NCBI GenBank assembly: GCA_024636955.1
Contig: JAGXGB010000044.1
Location: 1 to 64,000, forward strand
DNA length: 64,000 bases
From: Bacteroidales bacterium
GTDB taxonomy: Bacteria; Bacteroidota; Bacteroidia; Bacteroidales; Lentimicrobiaceae
Direction of reading: 5' to 3'
Shown in pieces: positions 8,657-16,687 of the stretch. The translations under genes were made by a program, and so were the position numbers. Below the pieces are notes generated by a model, which was given only the letters and a program-made list of their open reading frames with translations, had not been told where the DNA came from and did not search any database. How positions within the stretch are numbered: position 1 is the first letter of the stretch; every line of letters begins with the position of its first letter.

Positions 8657-8790
8657 AATCCAGCACATACGGGAACAACATTGAACCCCTCGATAAAAAC
8701 TCGGGGACCACCCCTCGATAAAAACTCAGAGACCGGAACGTTGAACAACTTTGAACAACATTGAACCACATTGAACCACATTGAACAATT
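8657..8790 (+). repeat. TTGAAC decamer array with two embedded hairpin elements
   Basis: After the head CGGGAACAACATTGAAC come two copies of the CCTCGATAAAAACTCGG element (8686-8709 and 8711-8734). Then TTGAAC occurs at 8741, 8751, 8761, 8771 and 8781, an exact 10-base period. The array ends about 40 bases before the ATG of the small lipoprotein gene. Confidence 0.85.
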
Positions 8791-8832
8791 TTTCTATATA
8801 TTTACATTGATTTACAAACTAAACCTCCAATT

Positions 8833-9123
8833 ATGAAAACCAACCGCATTGCGCTGGCTATACTGTTAATAGCCCTGGCTTTTTGTTTCTCAGGATGTGC
8901 CAATAAAGAAGTAGTTACTGAATGCCTCACCGGACAAACCTATGGTTTCTGGTATGGATTGTGGCACGGCATCATCGCACCTGTTGACCTGGTGCTGATG
9001 TTGTTCAGGGATGACATCACTGTTTACGCTCCCAACAACAACGGCATATGGTATGCTTTCGGCTTTGTGCTCGGCAGTGGCGGCTGGGGATTCTTTGGTG
9101 GCCACAAGAGTTCAAGGAAATAA
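8833..9123 (+). CDS. Small conserved lipoprotein
   Basis: A 96-residue protein with a lipoprotein signal (LIALAFCFSGC, lipobox FSGC) and a short body rich in aromatic and glycine residues: TYGFWYGLWHGIIAPVDLVLMLF, then NNNGIWYAFGFVLGSGGWGFFGG. I recognise this pattern from small uncharacterised proteins found in many Gram-negative bacteria. The middle segment is hydrophobic enough to sit on or in a membrane. Function unknown. It is expressed alone; a nonamer repeat array follows. Confidence 0.75.
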   Translation: MKTNRIALAILLIALAFCFSGCANKEVVTECLTGQTYGFWYGLWHGIIAPVDLVLMLFRDDITVYAPNNNGIWYAFGFVLGSGGWGFFGGHKSSRK

Positions 9124-9157
9124 TAAATGATTTGCGCATTTCCAGTCCAGGCAACCT

Positions 9158-9193
9158 GTCCCACTTGTCCCACAAGTCCCACTGGTCCCACAA
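9158..9193. repeat. Nonamer GTCCCAC array
   Basis: GTCCCAC starts at 9158, 9167, 9176 and 9185 (period 9, last two bases variable). A degenerate relative lies at 60210-60244. Confidence 0.85.
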
Positions 9194-9228
9194 TTGTTAA
9201 AATTTCAAACCAATAATTACAACCAAGC

Positions 9229-10803
9229 ATGAGAACAAAACTACTCGTATCAATTTTTACCTTACTAACTTTAGTTTCCTTTGGCCAGAGCGGTCTTCAG
9301 GTACAATATGCCACCAACCTCGATTCACTGGTGGCCTATTTCATTGAAAGCGGCGTAACATTCAGTAATGTTACGAAAACAGGAAACTACAAGGCACTGG
9401 GAAGTTTCAGTGGTGGTATTGAGTCAGGTCTGGGTATGGAGAACGGCATACTTCTCGCATCAGGAGATATTGCAAAAGCAAAAGGGCCTAATAATAGCCC
9501 AAATGCCGGAACCAATTTTTCAATTGGAGGGGATGCTCATCTTTCAGCCCTTCTGGGTCAGTCGACATTTGATGCCAGTGTCCTGGAATTTGACCTGGTA
9601 CCTGAAGGCAATGTACTTGCATTTAACTATGTATTCGGATCGGAAGAATATCCAGAATATGTAGGTAGTATCAATGACGGTTTTGCTTACTTTATCTCAG
9701 GGCCAAATCCTGATAGCGGGTATTATGATTATCAGAATATTGCATTGATTCCCGGTACAAATACCATGGTCGCCATCAATACGGTGAACCCTCAAACAAA
9801 CAGTCAGTATTATATCAACAATACCGGTCAATTCCTTCAGTATGACGGCTACACGGTTACCATGCCAATTGAAGTATATGTGGTTCCGAATCAAACATAT
9901 CACCTTAAAATAGTTATCGCTGATTGCATCGATCACATATATGATTCGGGTGTTTTCCTCCAATCACCAAGTTTGAAAAGTTTCAAGAGGGATTATACTG
10001 AACCTTTTGCCCAGGCTAGTGCCGAATGGCACTATACATTCCTCACCGATAACCCGGCACAAGTGGTATTTAAAACGATAAGTCACATATCAGATACCCT
10101 GATTGATGAGAAATTATGCAGCAAGATGCTGGAGCAGGATTATCAGCAGAGTGCCGGCAGCATAAAACATCATTACATGTACAGGGTAAACGACAGTGTG
10201 TTCTTCTTCGAAGACGGAGAGTTTCGTCTGCTTTACGACTTCGGCGCTGAAGCCGGCGACACCATTCAACTTGGATATTCAACGGCTTCAGGTGATCCAC
10301 TACAGATGATCATTGATTCAACAGGTACCATTATGGTGGGTGGTGAACCAAGAAAACTCCAATATATCACCTGCGGAGATGGCCTGTTCATTGAGTTCGG
10401 CAAACACGTGATAGAAGGAATTGGCAGCACCTCTTTTATGTTCCCAACCGTTGATATGTCGCATGATGGACCACTCAGGTGTTACAGCGATAATTCAACG
10501 CCGGTATTTATAAACACACTTACCTGGAACGGACAGGATTGCGGTGAATTGATACTGAGCTCAAACGAACAAGCACTCAGCCACATTAACATATACCCAA
10601 ATCCGGCAAGTGACATCATTAAGATCAACGGACTTAACAATGAAGCCAGTTACAGGATAATCACTACTGGCGGCACTGTTATTATGGAAGGCAGGGTAAA
10701 TAGCACCGGAATTATCAATATTAAAAGTCTTAAGTCAGGTATGTATTTCCTGGAAATCAAAGAAAAAGACCTGGCATTAACGAGGAAGTTGTTTAAGAGT
10801 TAG
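9229..10803 (+). CDS. Choice-of-anchor L protein with T9SS sorting domain
   Basis: After a signal peptide (residues 1-19, ending SFGQ) the protein has a choice-of-anchor-L-type domain over about residues 20-250. Signatures are TNLDSLVAYFIESGVTFSNV, GIESGLGMENGILLASGDI, FDLVPEGNVLAFNYVFGSEE and IADCIDHIYDSGVFL. A middle region of roughly 180 residues is unassigned. The T9SS domain (INIYPNPASDIIKINGL, ending TRKLFKS) closes it. It is a cell-surface or secreted protein of unknown ligand. It is a single gene between two repeat arrays. Confidence 0.88.
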   Translation: MRTKLLVSIFTLLTLVSFGQSGLQVQYATNLDSLVAYFIESGVTFSNVTKTGNYKALGSFSGGIESGLGMENGILLASGDIAKAKGPNNSPNAGTNFSIGGDAHLSALLGQSTFDASVLEFDLVPEGNVLAFNYVFGSEEYPEYVGSINDGFAYFISGPNPDSGYYDYQNIALIPGTNTMVAINTVNPQTNSQYYINNTGQFLQYDGYTVTMPIEVYVVPNQTYHLKIVIADCIDHIYDSGVFLQSPSLKSFKRDYTEPFAQASAEWHYTFLTDNPAQVVFKTISHISDTLIDEKLCSKMLEQDYQQSAGSIKHHYMYRVNDSVFFFEDGEFRLLYDFGAEAGDTIQLGYSTASGDPLQMIIDSTGTIMVGGEPRKLQYITCGDGLFIEFGKHVIEGIGSTSFMFPTVDMSHDGPLRCYSDNSTPVFINTLTWNGQDCGELILSSNEQALSHINIYPNPASDIIKINGLNNEASYRIITTGGTVIMEGRVNSTGIINIKSLKSGMYFLEIKEKDLALTRKLFKS

Positions 10804-10815
10804 AGGTTACGAGGG

Positions 10816-10849
10816 GCTCCCTCTCCTTGAGGAGAGGGCCGGGGTGAGG
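10816..10849 (-). repeat. REP-like CCCTCTCC hairpin
   Basis: CCCTCTCC - TTGA - GGAGAGGG is followed by CCGGGGTGAGG. The same family lies in the opposite orientation at 49947, 51821 and 52398. Such GGGGTGAGG hairpins are, to my knowledge, frequent in Bacteroidota spacers. Confidence 0.7.
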
Positions 10850-10884
10850 TGATTTGGATTGGGCATAGAGCGTAGAAATGAATT

Positions 10885-10979
10885 TTGAAGTGCGGGAAAC
10901 AACCATTTGAACTACTTGAACTACTTGAACACCTTGAACAACATTGAACAACATTGAACGCGCGAAGCGCTTTGAACTA
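10885..10979 (+). repeat. TTGAAC word array
   Basis: After the head TGCGGGAAACAACC, TTGAAC words start at 10907, 10916, 10925, 10934, 10944 and 10954 (period 9 then 10). Then come CGCGCGAAGCGC and one more TTTGAAC that runs into the stop region of the PfkB gene. Confidence 0.85.
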
Positions 10980-11915
10980 ATTTTTCAAGTGTTTCTCCGC
11001 AAATTCTAACCCACTATGAATAATCCTCCCCCATTCTGCCTCAGTTTGGGGGAAGTCGTTTTTATGAAGCTGGTATGCAATGCCGGCATTGAAGGCGTCA
11101 CCTGCTCCTATGGTGTTGGTTACTTTTACCGGCGGTGCCGGGAAGTGTATGGGTTTGTCAGAAAGGAAAAGATCAGCTCCCATGGCATTGCGTGTGATGA
11201 TTAGGGTTTTGCCACCTGATTGCTTTATGAGATTCCAGCTTGATTCATTTAATTCTTGTAATGACTCTCCCCTCTTGTCAAACTGAGCATTCTCTTGCAG
11301 TACCTCTGAGACCCCATACACTTTTACTGTCCTGGCATCGGTTGAACTTGTAATCATCTCAAAATCTTCATCTGAACCTCTGACTATATCTGATAGCAGG
11401 ATGTTTTCCCTGATAAATGGGAGCACTTCGGGGAGCTTGCTCAGGTGCGCTTTCCTGAAATTAGGATCATACAACACTATGGCTCCGCCATTGTGGGCTG
11501 CCAGTGCAAGCTTCACTATATTGTTCCTGTTGCGACGGTTCACTGAATACAAAGATCCAAATACCAGCACATCACCCTTGCTAAAATCTGGAACAGTAAA
11601 AGCAGGCGCCTCCTCACGGTGGCCAATGTAGAACTGGTAATCTGCATTATTGTCTTCATCGAGAAATGCCAGTGCAAGCGCTGTGTTGGCTGAGGTAATA
11701 TGCATAAAGCCAGTACCGACGCCACTTTCCTCCAGGTAGTGGAGTATCATTTTCCCCACAGTATCGTTACCAAGCTCGGTCATCAGGCACACCTCCGCCC
11801 CTGCCTTACCAAGTGTTACAGCACAGTTAAGCATGCCCCCGCCGGGTCTCGCCCATTCAGGCTTTCCATCTCTGAATACGATGTCGTACAACGATTCGCC
11901 TATACAATAGATCAT
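10977..11915 (-). CDS. PfkB-family carbohydrate kinase (fructokinase-like)
   Basis: A ribokinase/PfkB sugar kinase with the N-terminal glycine signature GGGMLNCAVTLGKAGAEV. The C-terminal signature is NTIGAGDAFNAGIAYQ, whose aspartate is the catalytic base. It starts IYCIGESLYDIV as in many fructokinases. The ORF-track start is a TTG two codons upstream; the ATG at 11915 is better and gives 312 residues. The substrate is not fixed by motif. It is monocistronic, and its -7 box lies three bases from the ATG. Confidence 0.85.
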   Translation of the reverse strand: MIYCIGESLYDIVFRDGKPEWARPGGGMLNCAVTLGKAGAEVCLMTELGNDTVGKMILHYLEESGVGTGFMHITSANTALALAFLDEDNNADYQFYIGHREEAPAFTVPDFSKGDVLVFGSLYSVNRRNRNNIVKLALAAHNGGAIVLYDPNFRKAHLSKLPEVLPFIRENILLSDIVRGSDEDFEMITSSTDARTVKVYGVSEVLQENAQFDKRGESLQELNESSWNLIKQSGGKTLIITRNAMGADLFLSDKPIHFPAPPVKVTNTIGAGDAFNAGIAYQLHKNDFPQTEAEWGRIIHSGLEFAEKHLKN

Positions 11916-11918
11916 ATA

Positions 11919-11926
11919 CAAATATA
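11919..11926 (-). promoter_or_regulatory. -7 box for the PfkB gene
   Basis: On the minus strand this reads TATATTTG, a perfect TAnnTTTG match, with only three bases before the ATG. That predicts a leaderless or nearly leaderless message. Confidence 0.6.
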
Positions 11927-12204
11927 CAATGATTCATTAAAGACCTGCTCTCCCACCGGTAAGTTAATCAAGCTATGTATTAAACATTTACTACATCTGT
12001 TTGGTATCACGGCCTTGATGGTTAAATGGTTGAGCAAATTCCTTTCATAAGCCAAACATGCAAAAAACAGCAATCCGTGAATGTTGCAAGTATTATAATT
12101 TGTTGTGTAACAAGTGCCCGTGATTAACTCACCTCCTTTGCACAAGATTAGGAAACAACATATAAACAAACTTTCCTGAACTATCACAACTAAACTATTT
12201 AAGC

Positions 12205-14607
12205 ATGAAAAGGGAAATGAATGCCGGGAGCGACAGAAGCTCCACACCACTCAGGGGAAGAAAGTCTTCACGGATTTTCAACGCTATATGGGTTATTACT
12301 TTGCTGGCTGTATTTATGGTCCAGTGTAAGAAAGATGATTATGAAGGTGAAACTGTTGGGGTATGCCCTACTGTGGTTTCAACTGACCCATCGAATGAAA
12401 AGACCTCTGTTTCCATTAATAAGGTGGTTACTGTTTCATTCAATACACGTATGAATCCTGCTTCGCTTAACGGAGCAACTTTCGTAATGGAATACGATGA
12501 TGCGCTCAAGGGTGCAAAAACTATGGTTTCAGGAACTGTTACTTATACTGACAGTACTGCTTCCTTCGATCCGGCAGAAACTCTGAAGCACAACACCAAG
12601 TATACTGCAACCGTTACAACAGGTGCAAGAGACTTGTTTGGCAATTCACTTGCTACAAAGTATATGTGGAGCTTTACAACCAATCCACTGGATGTTGTAA
12701 CTATCCCAACAGTAATATCAACTGACCCCGCGTTACTTGCAGTAAATGTACCTCTGAACAAAACCATAACTGCCAGTTTCAGCGAAGATGTTGAAGCTGC
12801 ATCTGTTAATACAAGCTCATTCTTACTTTTTGAGGGAGTAAACAGTATAACAGGTAATGTTAGCTACAGCGGTGTTAAAGCATCTTTTAATCCTGCCTCT
12901 GACTTGAAGCCAAGCACCAAATACACTGCTACAATAAAGAAAACTGTTAAGGATCTTGACGGAACATTTATGGCGGCAGATTACGTGTGGACTTTCACCA
13001 CCGGTATCAACAATGATGATGTTATTGCCCCTACAGTAATTGCAACTGTGCCTGTAAACCTGGCTACAAATGTTTCTTTAGATCAAACATTGACCGCTGA
13101 ATTCAGTGAAATTCTAAACAGCGCAACTGTAAATACATTAACCTTTACATTAAGGCATGGTGCTGTAAATGTTGTTGGAAATGTTTCCTATAGTGACGTT
13201 ACCGCAACTTTTGATCCAACTGACAAACTGTTACCTTCAACTGAGTACACAGCTAAACTGACAACCCAGATTAAGGACCTTGCAGGTAATGCATTGGCTA
13301 GTGATTATATATGGAAATTTACTACCGGTACTGCTAGTGACATCATTGCACCTGAAGTAATATTAACCGACCCAACAAACCTGGCGTCAGATGTGCCTTT
13401 AAATAAAACAATAACTGCTGATTTCAGTGAAAACCTCAATGGTGCAACTGTAAATACTACAACTTTTACACTAATGAATGGAAATGAAAGTATTGCCGGC
13501 GATGTTTCTTATCAGGGCGTTACAGCAAGCTTTAATCCATCAGCTGATCTTTTGCCTTCAACAGAATACACAGCTAAACTGACCACAGGAATTAATGACC
13601 TTGCAGGTAATGCAATGGCAAATGAATATTCATGGAAATTTACTACCGGAGCTGATAATAATGATCTCATTCCACCTACAGTAGTTATGACCTTACCAAT
13701 TGACCTTGCTACAAATGTTCCTGTAAACCAAACTGTAACTGCTGATTTCAGTGAAAACCTCAATGGTTCAACTGTAAATACATCAAGTTTTACTTTGATG
13801 AACGGAAATGAAAGTGTTGTTGGACTTGTTTCTTATGCAGGTATTACTGCAACCTTCAATCCTTCAGATGATCTGTTACCTTTAACAGAGTATACTGCAA
13901 TATTGACCACTGATATTCAAGACCTTGCAGGTAATGCAATGGAAAATGAATATTCATGGACATTTACTACCGGAACAAATAACGTTGGACAACCAATGGT
14001 TGACCTTGGTGCAGCCGGTCCATTTGCAATTTTAGCAGGTGCAGGCGTTACCAATACAGGACCAACTATTGTAACAGGCAACCTGGGTACTGACCCAACT
14101 GGTACAGTTAACGGATTTCCTCCAGGAATCGTGATTGGCGAAATCCATGCAGCTGATCCTATATCGGCATTAGCCAAGCTCGCTTTAACAGCAGCATACA
14201 ATGATGCACAGGGTAGGTCAACAGGCGCTATAAGTTTACCTGGCGATTTGAGCGGACTCACACTCACACCTGGCTTATATACCAACTCAACATCGGTAAT
14301 GCTATCAACAGGCAACGTTACACTTGATGCTCAGGGTGATGAAAACGCTGTATTTATCCTTCAGGCAGGTTCAACACTTACTACACTTCCAGGTACAGGA
14401 GTAATATTAAGCGGAGGAGCGAAGGCTGCCAATATTTTCTGGTCAGTCGGAACATCTGCAACTCTCGGCACTAACTCCATTTTTTACGGAAACATACTTG
14501 CCGACCAGTCGATATCACTCAACACAGGTGCAACTCTTAATGGCAGGGCTTTAACCCGCATTGCTGCAGTTACTTTACAATCAAACGTGGTAACTAAACC
14601 TGAATAA
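12205..14607 (+). CDS. Ice-binding (DUF3494) lipoprotein with five Ig-like (SbsA/Big_5) repeats
   Basis: An 800-residue lipoprotein (signal about 25-41, lipobox MVQC). Five Ig-like modules of about 107 residues begin near 53, 167, 274, 381 and 489, each with a PTV..TxPxxLATNVP start and a YxWxFTTG end. Residues 595-800 form a DUF3494 ice-binding beta-solenoid: [58 protein letters not shown] and [14 protein letters not shown]. Proteins of this family bind ice crystals or act as ice adhesins. The OmpA gene follows after 34 bases and is probably co-expressed. No T9SS domain is present, so anchoring is by lipid. Repeats 4 and 5 are nearly identical in DNA. Confidence 0.88.
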   Translation: MKREMNAGSDRSSTPLRGRKSSRIFNAIWVITLLAVFMVQCKKDDYEGETVGVCPTVVSTDPSNEKTSVSINKVVTVSFNTRMNPASLNGATFVMEYDDALKGAKTMVSGTVTYTDSTASFDPAETLKHNTKYTATVTTGARDLFGNSLATKYMWSFTTNPLDVVTIPTVISTDPALLAVNVPLNKTITASFSEDVEAASVNTSSFLLFEGVNSITGNVSYSGVKASFNPASDLKPSTKYTATIKKTVKDLDGTFMAADYVWTFTTGINNDDVIAPTVIATVPVNLATNVSLDQTLTAEFSEILNSATVNTLTFTLRHGAVNVVGNVSYSDVTATFDPTDKLLPSTEYTAKLTTQIKDLAGNALASDYIWKFTTGTASDIIAPEVILTDPTNLASDVPLNKTITADFSENLNGATVNTTTFTLMNGNESIAGDVSYQGVTASFNPSADLLPSTEYTAKLTTGINDLAGNAMANEYSWKFTTGADNNDLIPPTVVMTLPIDLATNVPVNQTVTADFSENLNGSTVNTSSFTLMNGNESVVGLVSYAGITATFNPSDDLLPLTEYTAILTTDIQDLAGNAMENEYSWTFTTGTNNVGQPMVDLGAAGPFAILAGAGVTNTGPTIVTGNLGTDPTGTVNGFPPGIVIGEIHAADPISALAKLALTAAYNDAQGRSTGAISLPGDLSGLTLTPGLYTNSTSVMLSTGNVTLDAQGDENAVFILQAGSTLTTLPGTGVILSGGAKAANIFWSVGTSATLGTNSIFYGNILADQSISLNTGATLNGRALTRIAAVTLQSNVVTKPE

Positions 14608-14641
14608 TCAACCTATAATAACCTTGATCAAACTAAACAAA

Positions 14642-16606
14642 ATGATAAAAAAACTTATAATACTTTCACTGATGGTGTTCACTATGGGTGCTACCACAAT
14701 TGCCCAGGAAATTGAACGACCACAGCCCAAATTCTGGTATGGCTTAGCCGGTGCAGCAAACTTTAACCTGTACTCAGGCACAACCCAGGTATTCAACAAT
14801 GATAGCCGGTCGCAAACTGCTTTTCACGATGGTTTCGGTATAGCACCTTTCGGCGCAATACAACTGGAATACACTCCCAAACCTGTATGGGGTATAATGC
14901 TAAACCTTGGCTACGATGGTCGCGGTGGCGCTTTTGATGGTGTAATTGAACCTTGTAATTGCCCTGCTGACCTTACAACTAACCTTAGTTACTTTGTTGT
15001 TGAGCCAAGCTTAAGGATATCACCTTTCTCAAATGGCTTCCACCTTTTTGTTGGCGGAGCATTCAACTACAATTACAACAAAGCGTTTAAATTCACACAG
15101 GAGCGTCAAATAGTTGACCCACCAATAACCGATGCTACCCCGATAGTTGCAGAAGGTGATTTCAGCGATATCCGCACAAGCCTTTTTTCAGCACAAGTTG
15201 GTATGGGTTATGATATTCCTCTTTCATCAAAGGAAAACCTTACACAGGTTAAACTTTCACCTTTTGTATCTTATCATCCATACTTCGGACGTGAGCCCCG
15301 CAATGTAGAAAGCTGGTCAATACAAACAGTACGTGCAGGAATTGCCTTGAAAATAGGTCGTGCCCGTGCCACTAAGCCAACAATCACTAAAACAACACCA
15401 ATTGAACCGGTTGCCGTTGTAGCAACAGATCCTAATGCCGACTTCAGCGTAAAAGCTCCCGCCAGCATTCCTGTTAGAAGGGTTGTTAAAGAATCATTCC
15501 CACTTCGTAATTATGTGTTCTTTGGCGAGAATTCAAACGAAATTCCAAAACGCTACGTTCAGCTCAACAGCAAACAGGCGTTGGAATTCACTGAAAATAC
15601 ATTCCAGGAAGCTGAACCAGTAAATGTTGATGGTCGCTCAAAGCGCCAGATGCACGCTTACTATAATATCCTGAACATCCTCGGTGATCGTATGAGGGAT
15701 AATCCTACAACTTCAGTTACACTGATTGGCTCTTCAGCAGGCAAGGGTGCTGCAGCTGGTAAGGAATATGCTGAATCAATTAAAAAATACCTTGTTGATG
15801 TATACGGAATAAGCGCTACCCGCATTTCAACTGAAGGCCGCGATATGCCAATCATACCTTCAGCTCAACCAGGTGGAACAATTGACCTCACTATGTTGCA
15901 AGAGGGCGACCGTAGGGTTGACATCGTAAGCAATTCAGCAATACTGCTTGCTCCACTGCAGATCACAACTGTGCTTGATGATCCTAACCAAGGTAAGGTA
16001 GTATTTACCACTACCGCTCAGGATGATGATAAAATCAAGAGCTGGACTATAGATGTTATCGATGAAAATAACAATGCTCAGCATTTTGGACCTTATACCA
16101 GTGATCAGGCAAGCGTTTCAGCCAACACCATTCTTGGCGGCCGCACTGATGGCACTTACAAGGTTGTAATGAATGCCCAAACTGATAAAGGACGCATCAT
16201 ACAGGAAGAAAGCACATTGCGCCTGGTACATGACAACGTAGTTGAGCAAACCGAACTCAGGTTCAGCGTATTGTTTGATTTTAACAAGTCAGAAACAGTA
16301 GCTTCTTATGAAAAATTCCTTAACGAAACAGTAGCCCCACAAATTATGGACTACTCAACCGTAATCATACACGGTCATACTGATATGATTGGCGATGCTG
16401 CCTACAATATGACCCTTTCACAAGAGCGCGCAGCAGATGCCCAGAAAATCCTGCAAAGTGCACTTACCAAACTCGGTAAAAAAGGTGTTAAATTCCAGTC
16501 ATCCGGTTACGGCGACAAAACCGACGTTGCCCCATTTGGCAATAAACTCCCCGAAGAGCGTTTTTACAACAGGACAGTTATCATTGATATAGTCCTAGCC
16601 AAATAG
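14642..16606 (+). CDS. Outer membrane protein with beta-barrel and C-terminal OmpA domain
   Basis: I start at the ATG at 14642 (MIKKLIILSLMVFTMGATTIAQ, a clear signal peptide) rather than the TTG at 14624, giving 654 residues. An N-terminal barrel-like domain (KFWYGLAGAANFNLYSGTTQ to AGIALKIGRARA) is followed by a middle region. The OmpA peptidoglycan-binding domain comes last (LFDFNKSETVASYEKF, HGHTDMIGDAAYNMTLSQER, GYGDK). An earlier segment (SSAGKGAAAGKEYAESIKKYL) resembles a second OmpA-like fold. It likely ties the outer membrane to the wall and may support the ice-binding lipoprotein encoded just upstream. A strong terminator ends the unit. Confidence 0.88.
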   Translation: MIKKLIILSLMVFTMGATTIAQEIERPQPKFWYGLAGAANFNLYSGTTQVFNNDSRSQTAFHDGFGIAPFGAIQLEYTPKPVWGIMLNLGYDGRGGAFDGVIEPCNCPADLTTNLSYFVVEPSLRISPFSNGFHLFVGGAFNYNYNKAFKFTQERQIVDPPITDATPIVAEGDFSDIRTSLFSAQVGMGYDIPLSSKENLTQVKLSPFVSYHPYFGREPRNVESWSIQTVRAGIALKIGRARATKPTITKTTPIEPVAVVATDPNADFSVKAPASIPVRRVVKESFPLRNYVFFGENSNEIPKRYVQLNSKQALEFTENTFQEAEPVNVDGRSKRQMHAYYNILNILGDRMRDNPTTSVTLIGSSAGKGAAAGKEYAESIKKYLVDVYGISATRISTEGRDMPIIPSAQPGGTIDLTMLQEGDRRVDIVSNSAILLAPLQITTVLDDPNQGKVVFTTTAQDDDKIKSWTIDVIDENNNAQHFGPYTSDQASVSANTILGGRTDGTYKVVMNAQTDKGRIIQEESTLRLVHDNVVEQTELRFSVLFDFNKSETVASYEKFLNETVAPQIMDYSTVIIHGHTDMIGDAAYNMTLSQERAADAQKILQSALTKLGKKGVKFQSSGYGDKTDVAPFGNKLPEERFYNRTVIIDIVLAK

Positions 16607-16637
16607 TTTAGTTGTCGCGAAAGCGAAGTCAATTAGA

Positions 16638-16663
16638 ACCGCCCCGATTGGGGCGGTTTTTTT
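16638..16663 (+). terminator. Rho-independent terminator of the ice-binding/OmpA operon
   Basis: ACCGCCCC - GATT - GGGGCGGT is followed by seven T. It lies between converging genes and ends the plus-strand operon. Confidence 0.92.
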
Positions 16664-16687
16664 GTTATCAGCTTATATAAGCGGAAA

